Below are positions 26,184-34,831 of a stretch of DNA of 64,000 nucleotides, piece by piece. Source of the DNA: Acidobacteriaceae bacterium TAA 166 (lineage in GTDB: Bacteria; Acidobacteriota; Terriglobia; Terriglobales; Acidobacteriaceae); NCBI GenBank assembly GCA_000421065.1, contig ATWD01000001.1:3092001-3156000 (forward strand). The letters are read 5' to 3'. The notes beneath the pieces are model-generated. The model was not told the origin of the DNA and made no database searches. It was given only the letters and a program-made list of their open reading frames with translations. Every line of letters starts with the position of its first letter. Position 1 is the first letter of the stretch. A program made the position numbers and the translations under genes.

Positions 26184-27665
26184 ATGGCGATTCGACCAGA
26201 ATGGCGTGCTGCATATTCCAACGCGACCTCCGCAGCGGTCAACGATCTTCCCGCTCTTGGAAAGGGCCAGAGACTGCGTCTCTCCTTTACCAACTACAGG
26301 ACGTTGTTCGCGATTGGTCTGGATTTTCTCTCCATCTCGCTGGGGTGGAGCGTTGCGCTGATCATTTACACGATCTTTACCGGAAAATACGTTAGCAACG
26401 AATCGCTGAAGTTATTCCTTTTTTCGCTGCAATACACGGCCGCCTTCATCCTCTTCGGCCGGGTTCAGTTCCTTTACAGCTATGACCACAGCCTGCTGCA
26501 GATTCGCAGCACGGCGTGCATTTTGCGCGTCTCCTGCTTCTCCTTCTTTCTCGTTACGATAGAATCCTTCTTCGGCAAGATGCTGATTCCGCGTCTTCTG
26601 CTGGTCCTGTGCTGGGTCTTCATCACCCTGTTCGTTCTTTTGCAGAAGCATGCCACGCGGCGTCTTCTGGCCCATGCGGGAGCGAAGAACGCAGGCGTGA
26701 GGAATGCCCTGATCGTCGGCGCGGGATCGGAGGCGCGTCGCGTCTTTTCGTTCCTTCATAACTCGCCCGATCTCGAGCTGCACCCGGTGGGCTTCTTTCA
26801 GGATGGTCCGGGCGAGTCGCGCGTCGTCTACAGCCACGACTACCAGTTCAAGCACTACGCTCCGGTCTACGGTGGAAGCCTGGACCGGGCTTTCCTGGAG
26901 CAGCACGAGATCTCCGACATCTTTGTCGCCGATCCGAGCCTCTCTCCGCAGAAGATCGTCGAGGTCTCGCTGCTGGCGTCGGAGTGCCAGACCCAGCTCT
27001 CCTTTGCCGGATCGGTTCATCCTCATCTAAACGGCAAGCCTACCAACTACCGGATGATCGATGGCCTGGTGGTGAGCTCGTTTGCGATGGCAAAAGACCA
27101 GAACCTGGGCTACGAGCTGGTGAAGAGGATCTTCGACTTCATCATCGCCTCGTGCATGCTCCTGGTCTCGCTTCCGATCTTTGCCGCGGTGGCGGTATGG
27201 ATCAAGATGAGCTCCGAGGGCCCGATCTTCTTCAAGCAGGAGAGGATTGGGCGCGATGGCGTGCCGTTCAAGATGTACAAGTTCCGGAGCATGTATGTGA
27301 CGGCGCCGAAGTATGGCCGCTCGCCGGAGAGCTCGGACGATCCCCGCATCACCCCGGCCGGACGTTTCCTGCGCAAGACCAGCCTGGACGAGCTTCCGCA
27401 GGTGCTGAATGTTCTAACGGGGGATATGTCGGTCGTGGGCCCGCGGCCGGAGATGCCATATGTGGTGGCCGAATATGGTCCGCAACAGATGCAGCGCCTG
27501 AAGGTGCAGCAGGGAATCACGGGAATCTGGCAGCTGAGCGCGGATCGCAAGTTCGCCATCCACGACAGCATCGAGTACGACCTCTACTACATCGAGAATC
27601 GTGGATTCTTCCTCGACCTCGCCATCCTCCTTCACACGGCTGCCTTTGCCATGAAGGGAATTTAG
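26184..27665 (+). CDS. EPS polyprenyl glycosylphosphotransferase (WbaP/WcaJ-like)
   Basis: A 493-residue enzyme that transfers a sugar-1-phosphate to undecaprenyl phosphate, the first step of repeat-unit synthesis. N-terminal half: four to five helices (residues 35-165) and a CoA-binding-like domain (ALIVGAGSEARRVFSFLHN). C-terminal half: the phosphotransferase domain, with helix RIFDFIIASCMLLVSLPIFA, then GPIFFKQERIGRDGVPFKMY, KFRSM, DDPRITPAGRFLRKTSLDEL, and PQVLNVLTGDMSVVGPRPEM. ATG at 26184 has CGAGGACAG nine bases before it; the frame extends upstream to 26007 but without coding sense. It begins the plus-strand EPS run with the GT4 gene 65 bp downstream. Confidence 0.94.
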   Translation: MAIRPEWRAAYSNATSAAVNDLPALGKGQRLRLSFTNYRTLFAIGLDFLSISLGWSVALIIYTIFTGKYVSNESLKLFLFSLQYTAAFILFGRVQFLYSYDHSLLQIRSTACILRVSCFSFFLVTIESFFGKMLIPRLLLVLCWVFITLFVLLQKHATRRLLAHAGAKNAGVRNALIVGAGSEARRVFSFLHNSPDLELHPVGFFQDGPGESRVVYSHDYQFKHYAPVYGGSLDRAFLEQHEISDIFVADPSLSPQKIVEVSLLASECQTQLSFAGSVHPHLNGKPTNYRMIDGLVVSSFAMAKDQNLGYELVKRIFDFIIASCMLLVSLPIFAAVAVWIKMSSEGPIFFKQERIGRDGVPFKMYKFRSMYVTAPKYGRSPESSDDPRITPAGRFLRKTSLDELPQVLNVLTGDMSVVGPRPEMPYVVAEYGPQQMQRLKVQQGITGIWQLSADRKFAIHDSIEYDLYYIENRGFFLDLAILLHTAAFAMKGI

Positions 27666-27730
27666 CCGATCGGAAACCGTATCGGTTACAAATCCGCCGC
27701 GGTCGTTTCGCGGCCTGATCTTCGGGGAAG

Positions 27731-28897
27731 ATGCTTATGTCCAAGACCGTCTTTGTGCACGACAACTTCGTTCAGGCCGGGGGTGGGGAGCGCGTAGCGG
27801 AGGAGCTGGCCCGCTGCCTTCCGGATGCGGATATCGTCAGCACCGTAGTGGTTGAGGAACGTCTCTCTCCGTATGTGAAGCAGAGAGGCGTGACGACCAC
27901 CTGGCTGCAGCAGTTCCCGGCGATGAAGCGCTTCTACCGCCACTACTTTCTCTTCTATCCCTTCGCCGCCCGCAGCCTCGATCTTTCGAAGTACGACAAG
28001 ATCGTCAGCAGCTGCTATGGCTTCGCGAAGATGATTCGCAAGCCGCAGGGCGCGGTTCATATCTGCTACTGCCATACCCCGACCCGATGGATCTGGAGAG
28101 CGGAGGACTACTTCGGCCGCGAGAACTTCGGCAGGACGACGCGTTCCCTCCTGAACGCTCTGATCTCGCGCATGAAGAAGCTCGATCTGGATGCCGCCGA
28201 TCAGGTGGATTTCTTCATCGCCAACTCGCAGGTGGTCAAGGAGAGGATCAGGAAGTACTACGGTCGGGACTCCATCGTGATCTACCCTCCGATTCAGGTG
28301 AACCGCTTCGAGACCTCGGACGAGGTTGAGGACTACTACTTGGTGCTCTCGCGTCTGGTGGCCTACAAGAGGATTGAGCTTGCCGTCCAGGCCTGCGAGA
28401 GACTTGGTCGCAAGCTGAAGATCGTCGGTCAGGGGCCGGACCGCAAGCGCCTGGAGCAGCTGGCGGGTAAGAATACGGAGTTTCTGGGACGTCTCTCCGA
28501 CGCCGAGACGACCCGCCTGCTCTCCCGCTGTCGCGCCCTGATCTTCCCCGGAGAAGAGGACTTCGGTCTGACTCCTCTCGAAGCGAGCGCCTCCGGTCGC
28601 CCAGTGGTCGCCTATGGTGGGGGGGGGGCTTTGGATACGGTCATTCCCGGGCTCAACGGGGTTCACTTTTCGGAGCCGACAGTCGATTCTCTGGCCGGCG
28701 CGATTGAGCGCATGGAAGAGGGAAGCTGGGACAGTGCGGCGATTCGTCAGCACGCGGAGAAGTTCTCGGTGGAGTCCTTTGCGCGTCAGTTCAACGCTGC
28801 GGTGCAGAACTTTTCGGGCAGGAAGGCAGGAGGAGCGGAACATGTTCCTGGCCATGCCGCAGGTGCGCTCTCGCTGGAGAGCGCGGTTCGTTCCTGA
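27731..28897 (+). CDS. GT4 family glycosyltransferase with internal G10 tract
   Basis: A 388-residue GT-B fold enzyme. N-terminal acceptor side: TVFVHDNFVQAGGGERVAEEL, then CYCHTPTRWIWR. C-terminal Glycos_transf_1 domain: YYLVLSRLVAYKRIELAVQA, LKIVGQGPDRKRLEQLA, and the donor site FPGEEDFGLTPLEASASGRP (E-x7-E). It is similar to WbaZ/mannosyl-type transferases in EPS loci. The codons for VVAYGGGGALDTV include ten consecutive G (28619-28628), so a slip of one base would truncate the protein close to the donor site. Start at 27731; MSK at 27737 is the alternative. Confidence 0.92.
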   Translation: MLMSKTVFVHDNFVQAGGGERVAEELARCLPDADIVSTVVVEERLSPYVKQRGVTTTWLQQFPAMKRFYRHYFLFYPFAARSLDLSKYDKIVSSCYGFAKMIRKPQGAVHICYCHTPTRWIWRAEDYFGRENFGRTTRSLLNALISRMKKLDLDAADQVDFFIANSQVVKERIRKYYGRDSIVIYPPIQVNRFETSDEVEDYYLVLSRLVAYKRIELAVQACERLGRKLKIVGQGPDRKRLEQLAGKNTEFLGRLSDAETTRLLSRCRALIFPGEEDFGLTPLEASASGRPVVAYGGGGALDTVIPGLNGVHFSEPTVDSLAGAIERMEEGSWDSAAIRQHAEKFSVESFARQFNAAVQNFSGRKAGGAEHVPGHAAGALSLESAVRS

Positions 28898-29052
28898 GTC
28901 CGCTGCAGGCGGGGATTAATTGCACCGGCGGGTCTTCGACTATGCAAAATAGTTAACATAAAGTACTTTAAAGTGGTATTTTATTTCCCTAGGCGGCTCG
29001 TTAAGCTGCTGTTGCCGGATGTTGCAGAGATACGGCCAGAGGGTGAAGTAAG

Positions 29053-29232
29053 ATGACAATGTTTGCGGTTTTCATGGTGGGTACCTGGGTTGGATTGGCG
29101 TTTGGCCTTCTTCTTGGTGGTTTCGGCCGTATGCTCCGGCAGACAAGTGAAAAGCGGCAGCAAGAGCGCGCTTCGAGTCACTCCGGGCATCATGGCCTGG
29201 TGATCGCGGCTCGCGGGGCTCAGCGCGGCTAA
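29053..29232 (+). CDS. Small single-helix membrane protein (59 aa)
   Basis: A short gene with one N-terminal helix (FAVFMVGTWVGLAFGLLLGG) followed by a basic tail (GRMLRQTSEKRQQERASSHS). GGGTGAAG stands 5-12 bases before the ATG and a good terminator follows at 29262, so it has its own expression signals. It lies between the GT4 gene and the second glycosidase-like protein. I know no family for it. Small bitopic proteins of this kind often modulate larger membrane enzymes, but this is only a suggestion. Confidence 0.6.
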   Translation: MTMFAVFMVGTWVGLAFGLLLGGFGRMLRQTSEKRQQERASSHSGHHGLVIAARGAQRG

Positions 29233-29261
29233 GTTTTTCTTCTAGAAGATCCATTCTTTGG

Positions 29262-29300
29262 ACAAGCGGCTCCCTTTACAGGGGAGCCGCTTGTGTTTGT
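29262..29300 (+). terminator. Intrinsic terminator
   Basis: ACAAGCGGCTCCC (29262-29274) pairs perfectly with GGGAGCCGCTTGT (29282-29294), 7-nt loop, then GTTTGTT. It closes the small gene at 29053 and isolates the gene at 29426. Confidence 0.88.
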
Positions 29301-29406
29301 TCGCAGGGGGGATGACTTCCCGCATCTGTGTCATACGCGCTCCCGACAGGGTGATCTCGCGTTACCACTGAAGGGGAATTCATTGAATGGCCGTGGTTGG
29401 GTAAGT

Positions 29407-29426
29407 TAAGTCTCACGTGAGACTTA
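29407..29426. promoter_or_regulatory. 20-bp perfect palindrome at the start codon
   Basis: TAAGTCTCACGTGAGACTTA is a perfect inverted repeat whose last base is the A of the ATG at 29426. Its size fits a dimeric repressor operator. In mRNA it would hide the ribosome site of the gene. No ordinary Shine-Dalgarno is seen upstream of the ATG. Confidence 0.6.
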
Positions 29427-31639
29427 TGAAAACCCTCCCCATCGCGCCCTCGGCGCAGATCCAGCACCCCTGTGTGCCAAATCGCCTGAAGAAGTCTTCG
29501 TCTTCGCGACTAGGTCTGCTTAGTCTTTTTGCAGCTCTCACCCTCTCCCCGGTCTGGTCTGAAGCCGCTCCTCAGCCGACGGCCGGGACGACCGTCAGTA
29601 TCGTCGTTCCTCTGAAAGCCCCTCCACTCATCAGCAAAACCACGCTGATGGCGACCCCTACCCCCGCGAAGGCTGGAACGCCGGTGACGATCTCCGCCCA
29701 GGTCACGGCGAATGCCGGTACTGTAACCGGTACGGTCACATTTGCGGATGGAGCCCATGTGTTCGCCACGGTTCCGGTCGCTTCGGGCAAGGCGGCTGCG
29801 GTGATGTCCTCGCCGAGTACGGGGACGCATGCGTTGACGGCAACGTTTTCGGGATCGGGCAAGCTGCCTGGAAGTGCAGCCTCGCTCTCGCTGGTGGTTG
29901 CAGGGCCGGTTGCGACTTCAACCTCCCTGGTGGCGCAGCCTGCTTCAGCCATGACGGGATCTCCGATCACTCTGACAGGAACTGTGACGGCTGCCTCTGG
30001 ACAGGCTTCAGGAACGGTGACCTTTCTGGATGGAAGCGTGGTTCTGGGCAGCCAGCCGGTGAATTCAGCGGGCAAGGCGCAGCTCTCTCTCACAACGCTC
30101 AAGCAGGGGACGCATAGCATTCGGGCAAGTTACGGCGGCGCGGCGGCGTTGGCGGCCAGCGTTTCATCTCCAATAGCGGTGAGTATTACGCCGCGGCCCT
30201 CTGCTCCGACGATTCAATGTTCGGGTGCTCCTTCGTCCGTCAATGCAGGCGATCTCGCTATGATCTCAGCGGTTGCCTCCAGCCCCTCGGGCCGTTCCGT
30301 GAGCGTGAGTTTCACCTCGACCGAGGGGGAGCTTACCGCCAAGGGAAGCACGGCAACGCTGAACACCTCCGGGATTCAGGCCGGCAACGTGCAGGTGACC
30401 TGCAAGGCGACCGATGATCTCGGCCAGACAGCTTCGGCGGTGGCTTCGATCTGGGTCAACGGCGGCAATGGAGAGCAGGCTCTGACCGCATACAGCTTTA
30501 CCGACTCCATCGGCGTCAATATTCATCTTCACTCCGGAGAGACCCCCGTGGTGCAGAACTTCCCGGGCTTCTTCAAGGCGATCGTCGCGCTCGGTGTCCA
30601 CCACTATCGCAACGGGATCGATCCGTACGCCGGGCCGTTCGAGTATCAGAGCGCGGAGACGCTGGCGGCGGCGGGCATTAAGGCGGACTGGCTGATCGAC
30701 GGCCACGACAGCCCGGACAACATCAATGCGATCTACGCCAATGCACCGAACTCCATCGAGAGCTTTGAGGGCCCGAACGAGGATGACGTCGATGCCGGAC
30801 CGGTGCTGTCTACGTTCACCCAGATGCTCTATGCGACGGTGCGCAGCAACTCCAAGACGGCAAAGATTCCCATCTATGCCCCGACGCTCACCGATCTCGG
30901 CAAGATCGCCACGCAGGCGACCTTCGGCTCCGCCGTCGACTTCGGAAACATGCACGACTACTACTATCCCCGCTATCCGGAGACTCCGGCCTACGGCGGA
31001 TCGTTCTTCAACTGCGGCGCTTACGGCACGATGGCTTTCAATATCTGCGTCTCCCGGTTTCTCGCCCCGGGGAAGCCGGTTGTTTCGACGGAGACCGGAT
31101 TTGTGAGCGGAACGCAGTCCGATGAGGTGCTAGGCCGTTACATTACCCGCACTCTCTTCCTCCATCTGGGAATGGGCGTGATGCGAACGTATCTCTATGA
31201 ATTCGTGGACGATTCGGCGCAGCCCGGATACGGCCTGATGCGCTCGGACTTCACCCCCAGGCCGGCTTACACGGCGATCCAGAATCTGGTGAAGCTCTTT
31301 GGCGACATCAGCTATGGAACCCCTGGCAAGCTCCAGTACACGTTGACGGGCTCTATCTCCAATGTCCAACATGTGCTCTTTCAGAAGAGCGATGGAACCT
31401 ACATGATGGCGATCTGGCTGGGAGTTCGCAGCGCGAATGAGGTGGCCCCCTACGAGAACCTCAGCGTCCCAGCGCAGACGGTGTCGATCTCTACGTCCAC
31501 TCCGGTGGGAGCTGTCACCATTGATGCACTGGATGACGAAGGAAATATCTCGAGCGAGTTGGGAGCGACCTCGGGAGCGGGAACTCCTGTTACGGTTACC
31601 GATCGGATTACGATCGTTTCTTTCGCCGCCTCACACTAA
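29426..31639 (+). CDS. Secreted Ig-like/glycosidase-like protein, paralog 2
   Basis: A 737-residue exported protein. Signal region with helix LGLLSLFAALTLSPVWSEA (about 29-47). Three Ig-like domains: two Big_3-type (about 70-160 and 163-255, each with GTVTF-[AL]DG) and one at 258-345. The C-terminal glycosidase-like module (350-737) parallels paralog 1 block by block: DSIGVNIHLHSGET, HHYRNGID, SFEGPNEDD (Glu452), DFGNMHDYYYPRYPETPAYG, VVSTETGFVSG (Glu556), RTYLYEFVDD and YMMAIWLGVRSAN. The two glutamates are 104 residues apart, exactly as in paralog 1. It sits in the centre of the EPS locus under a palindromic site. A polymer-cleaving role is inferred. Confidence 0.82.
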   Translation: MKTLPIAPSAQIQHPCVPNRLKKSSSSRLGLLSLFAALTLSPVWSEAAPQPTAGTTVSIVVPLKAPPLISKTTLMATPTPAKAGTPVTISAQVTANAGTVTGTVTFADGAHVFATVPVASGKAAAVMSSPSTGTHALTATFSGSGKLPGSAASLSLVVAGPVATSTSLVAQPASAMTGSPITLTGTVTAASGQASGTVTFLDGSVVLGSQPVNSAGKAQLSLTTLKQGTHSIRASYGGAAALAASVSSPIAVSITPRPSAPTIQCSGAPSSVNAGDLAMISAVASSPSGRSVSVSFTSTEGELTAKGSTATLNTSGIQAGNVQVTCKATDDLGQTASAVASIWVNGGNGEQALTAYSFTDSIGVNIHLHSGETPVVQNFPGFFKAIVALGVHHYRNGIDPYAGPFEYQSAETLAAAGIKADWLIDGHDSPDNINAIYANAPNSIESFEGPNEDDVDAGPVLSTFTQMLYATVRSNSKTAKIPIYAPTLTDLGKIATQATFGSAVDFGNMHDYYYPRYPETPAYGGSFFNCGAYGTMAFNICVSRFLAPGKPVVSTETGFVSGTQSDEVLGRYITRTLFLHLGMGVMRTYLYEFVDDSAQPGYGLMRSDFTPRPAYTAIQNLVKLFGDISYGTPGKLQYTLTGSISNVQHVLFQKSDGTYMMAIWLGVRSANEVAPYENLSVPAQTVSISTSTPVGAVTIDALDDEGNISSELGATSGAGTPVTVTDRITIVSFAASH

Positions 31640-31857
31640 AAAACATACAAATTGTTACTCGGAGGAGATGGATTGTCGTAATGAATGTTTACGGCACTCT
31701 ATCTCCCGCGAGATAATAAGGTAGCTTACTTTTTCGACCATTTCTCTGGACACGTTCTTGGATAACGATGGGTAAGTCTGTTTGTCGGGTTTTTTAATAA
31801 GTAATTATCTTTAGAATCTCCCGTCACGTTGATCTAGATCGTCGAGAGTGGAAACCC
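31640..31857 (+). other. 218-bp gene-free spacer
   Basis: AT-rich. It contains GTTACT near 31654 and a T-run (GGGTTTTTTAAT) near 31788, but no convincing hairpin before it. No real gene is seen. It probably carries the promoter of the gene at 31858. Confidence 0.4.
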
Positions 31858-33501
31858 ATGACTCCTATACAGGACGTGCAGATCTTTCAAGAACCTTACT
31901 TCAAAGAGTCAGAGAAGCCCGGCTTCTCCGGATGGATAACAGCACTGCTCCCCTGGATCGCGATCGCGGGCCTGCTTCTGATGATCGTGGGGCCTGCCCT
32001 TCTGGTTCCGGCCGAAGACGCGACCATCCTTTTTCAATACAGCGACAACTGGGCATCGACAGGACAGATCACCTACTACGCCGGAGGTCCGAGGGTAGAA
32101 GGTGCAACGGACTTCCTGTGGATGGCCTTGCTGACTGTCTTTCGGCTGGTGCATATTGAGCCCTTTTACGCGACGGCTCTGCTCAATGTCCTGTCCGCCT
32201 GCGCGATCGCTTCCCTGATTCTTCTGCTTGCGGGCAAGAAGGTTACGTGGAAGGCGATGCTGGTTCCGTTGGGACTGGTGATGATGGCGCCTCAGCTCGG
32301 AGCGGCTCTAGCCGGCTTCTCTGTGCTGCCCTTCACAGCACTCATTCTTGCCTGCGCCTATCTCTTCTACAAGGAAAAAGATGCGGCTCTGGCGGTCACC
32401 TGCCTTCTGCTCTGCCTCTTCCGTCCGGATGGAGTGGTCTTTGCGTCTCCGATGATCGCCCTTCGCGTCTTTGGCGAAAAGACGGGGGTCTTGAAGAAGA
32501 TCGGAACTTACCTTCTGTTGTTCGTAGTTCCTGGTCTGATCTACTTCGTCTGGCGCTGGAAGTACTTCGGCCAGATCATGCCGTTGCCGTTCCTGGTGAA
32601 GTCCGATACGCCGCGCTTCCTGGGCATTGCGCTGGGAACCAGCAATATCGACATCCTGAAGTATCTCGCGTTCGATATCGTCTTCCTCGCCCTGACCCTG
32701 GGCACGAAGCTGAAGGAGCGGATGAACCTTCTGCTTCTGATCTCGATCGGGATCGTACCGACGCTCTTCTATCTCACGATGCGTCTGGATCAGGACATCG
32801 CCGATCGCTTCTTCACCTACCTGCTGGTGTGCAGCGCCGTGCTGCTGGCGATTAATTGGGATCGCCTGCGCGACACGCAATCCCGCGCGATCTCAACCTT
32901 CGCCGTGCTGTGGTGCCTGTTGCTGAGTTTTGCGTGGCTCTCGGGCATGTCTCGGTTTATCTCAGACGGATACAAGAACATCATCGTCTCGATCGCGAAG
33001 GAGCTGAAGGATGTTCAGCCCAACGGAACCCTGGCGCTCAGCGAGGCCGGCCGCATCGCCTACTTCTCGCGCTGGCCCACCACCGACCTGTGGGGACTGA
33101 ATACGCCCGAGTTCGCGCATCATCTCTTCGCGCCGGCCGATGTGGCTGCGGTCTCTCCGGATCTTCTGGTCCTCTACTATCCCGAGGCTAATCATGATTG
33201 CCGGTTCAAGCCGGGCTGGAACACTCCTTACACGACGCGCGTCTGGACCAACCTCGCGAAGAACGTCATCACCGGGCTTCACGACACGAACAACTACGAT
33301 CTGTGGATGGTTCCTTCGAGCGGCGTACTGCGCCGCGAAATCCATGGGAACCAGCCTGGGGCTGGCGAGTATCAGTGCTGGTTCGTCAAGAAGACCTACG
33401 CCGGCCATGACCAGGTGGTGAATATTCTCGTTCGCCATGCAGCGATGCTGGAGGCCGACTTCGCTCGCGTCCGTGCCGAGTTGCCGGCCGAGACGAAGTA
33501 G
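31858..33501 (+). CDS. GT-C family membrane glycosyltransferase (AftB/GT89-like)
   Basis: A 547-residue protein with about ten helices and a C-terminal periplasmic domain. The first loop holds the GT-C signature: PAEDATILFQYSDNWASTGQ, then ITYYAGGPRVEGATDFLWMA. This strongly recalls the acidic D-x-x-I..RY..N..G..L...GERVEGYT-LW pattern of AftB-like arabinofuranosyl- and related polyprenyl-linked transferases, here with EDA as the likely acidic motif. The tail (residues 370-547) is soluble (LALSEAGRIAYFSRWPTTDLWGLN). It would add sugars to the polymer on the periplasmic side. A glycosidase-like lipoprotein gene starts 7 bases after its stop. Confidence 0.75.
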   Translation: MTPIQDVQIFQEPYFKESEKPGFSGWITALLPWIAIAGLLLMIVGPALLVPAEDATILFQYSDNWASTGQITYYAGGPRVEGATDFLWMALLTVFRLVHIEPFYATALLNVLSACAIASLILLLAGKKVTWKAMLVPLGLVMMAPQLGAALAGFSVLPFTALILACAYLFYKEKDAALAVTCLLLCLFRPDGVVFASPMIALRVFGEKTGVLKKIGTYLLLFVVPGLIYFVWRWKYFGQIMPLPFLVKSDTPRFLGIALGTSNIDILKYLAFDIVFLALTLGTKLKERMNLLLLISIGIVPTLFYLTMRLDQDIADRFFTYLLVCSAVLLAINWDRLRDTQSRAISTFAVLWCLLLSFAWLSGMSRFISDGYKNIIVSIAKELKDVQPNGTLALSEAGRIAYFSRWPTTDLWGLNTPEFAHHLFAPADVAAVSPDLLVLYYPEANHDCRFKPGWNTPYTTRVWTNLAKNVITGLHDTNNYDLWMVPSSGVLRREIHGNQPGAGEYQCWFVKKTYAGHDQVVNILVRHAAMLEADFARVRAELPAETK

Positions 33502-33508
33502 GTATCTT

Positions 33509-34792
33509 TTGAGACTCCAGGCTGGGAAGAGATCGTTTACGCGGCAACGCCTCGCGGCATGGACGTTATTGATGGCTTCTCTGGTCGCGGCGCCGGGCTG
33601 CAAGACACAGACCCTGAAGGCCGAGCCGACGATGAGCGCGGATGCCTTCGTCGATTCGATCGGGATCAACGTGCATCTTCACAACGGAGACATGATCTAC
33701 GGGAACTTTCCGGTGATCTCCGCGGCCCTGCATGATCTGGGTGTGCGGCATACTCGGGATGGCCTGATCCATACGACCTGGCAGGATTACTACGCAAGAC
33801 ACGCGCAGCTCGCCCAAAGCGGGATCCACTGCCTCTTCATCACCGGAACCGGCGACACGCCGGAGGATTTGCTCGACTTCACCCAAAAGGTTCACGGAGC
33901 GGTCGAAGGGTTCGAGGCACCGAACGAATACGACGCCGCGGGCGATCCCGACTGGGCTCCGAAGCTTTCGGCTTACATGCCGCGATTGAAATCCGCGACC
34001 GCATCGATTCCTTCCGAACGAAAGATCCCCGTCGTCGGTCCCGCACTGGTCACTCCCGATGCGGACAAAAAGGTTCCCGGACTCAGCCCAAGCTTTGACG
34101 AGGCCAACATGCACAACTATTTTGGAGGCCACAACCCGGGGACCCCAGGGTGGGGAGAGAACGGGTACGGCTCCATCCAATGGAATATGGCGCTCGCTGA
34201 AAAGGCATGGGGAGCGAAGCCCATCGTCACCACCGAGACGGGATATCTCTCCGACCCTCACGTTCCGCAGGGCGTCGGCGAGCGGGCGCAAGCCATCTAC
34301 ACGCCGCGTCTCTTTCTGGAGCAGACCCTGCATGGCGTCCAGCGGACATGGCTCTTCGAATTGGCCGACGGAGGGAATCAGAGCTCCTATGGGCTGTTGC
34401 GCAGCGATGGCTCCCGCAAGCCTGCCTTCTTCACTCTGGAGAAGATGATCCGGGTTCTCTCCGACACCGGTCCAACATTTGCCGCTTCTCCCTTGCCGAT
34501 GGAGCTGAAGGGAACAACGCCCGAGCTTCATCACCTTCTTCTTCAGAAGCGAAATGGAAGGTATCTGCTGGCGTACTGGCTTGAGGTTCCCGCGCTCGAT
34601 GCTTCGGAGAAGGAGACAGGAGCGAACACCGTGCCCTTCACGCTTCACACCGCAGTGCCGATCCAAAATGCGCTTGTGTGGAGCGTCGATCCCGCAGCCT
34701 CGAACGACGGCACGCGCGTAAAGGCGGGAGCGGAGCTTACTCTCAATGCTTCGCAGTGGGTCTCGATCCTGGAGTTCGAGATCAAGCACTGA
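33509..34792 (+). CDS. Glycosidase-like lipoprotein, paralog 3
   Basis: A 427-residue version without Ig domains. TTG at 33509 gives a lipoprotein signal (TRQRLAAWTLLMASLVAAPGC, Cys31); a longer frame from 33437 would overlap the upstream gene. The module follows paralogs 1 and 2: DSIGINVHLHNGD, LGVRHTRDGL, EGFEAPNEYD (Glu140), ANMHNYFGGHNPGTPGWG, IVTTETGYLSD (Glu243), RTWLFELADGG and RYLLAYWLEV. Spacing of the glutamates is 103. Only 7 bp separate it from the GT-C gene, so the two are co-transcribed and probably translationally coupled. It likely acts at the inner or outer membrane surface on the same glycan. Confidence 0.8.
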   Translation: MRLQAGKRSFTRQRLAAWTLLMASLVAAPGCKTQTLKAEPTMSADAFVDSIGINVHLHNGDMIYGNFPVISAALHDLGVRHTRDGLIHTTWQDYYARHAQLAQSGIHCLFITGTGDTPEDLLDFTQKVHGAVEGFEAPNEYDAAGDPDWAPKLSAYMPRLKSATASIPSERKIPVVGPALVTPDADKKVPGLSPSFDEANMHNYFGGHNPGTPGWGENGYGSIQWNMALAEKAWGAKPIVTTETGYLSDPHVPQGVGERAQAIYTPRLFLEQTLHGVQRTWLFELADGGNQSSYGLLRSDGSRKPAFFTLEKMIRVLSDTGPTFAASPLPMELKGTTPELHHLLLQKRNGRYLLAYWLEVPALDASEKETGANTVPFTLHTAVPIQNALVWSVDPAASNDGTRVKAGAELTLNASQWVSILEFEIKH

Positions 34793-34831
34793 CCTCGTGC
34801 ATATTACCCATGGTTTTTGGGGGGGAGGTCA

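Noticed and set aside
31671-31724. A 17-residue reading frame after paralog 2 (MDCRNECLRH...)
   Set aside because: It has a GGAGGAG just upstream, but it is too short and shows no conserved feature; kept only as a curiosity.
33437-33508. Longer start for glycosidase-like paralog 3
   Set aside because: It would overlap the upstream GT-C gene by 65 bp and put an Arg-rich stretch before the lipoprotein signal.
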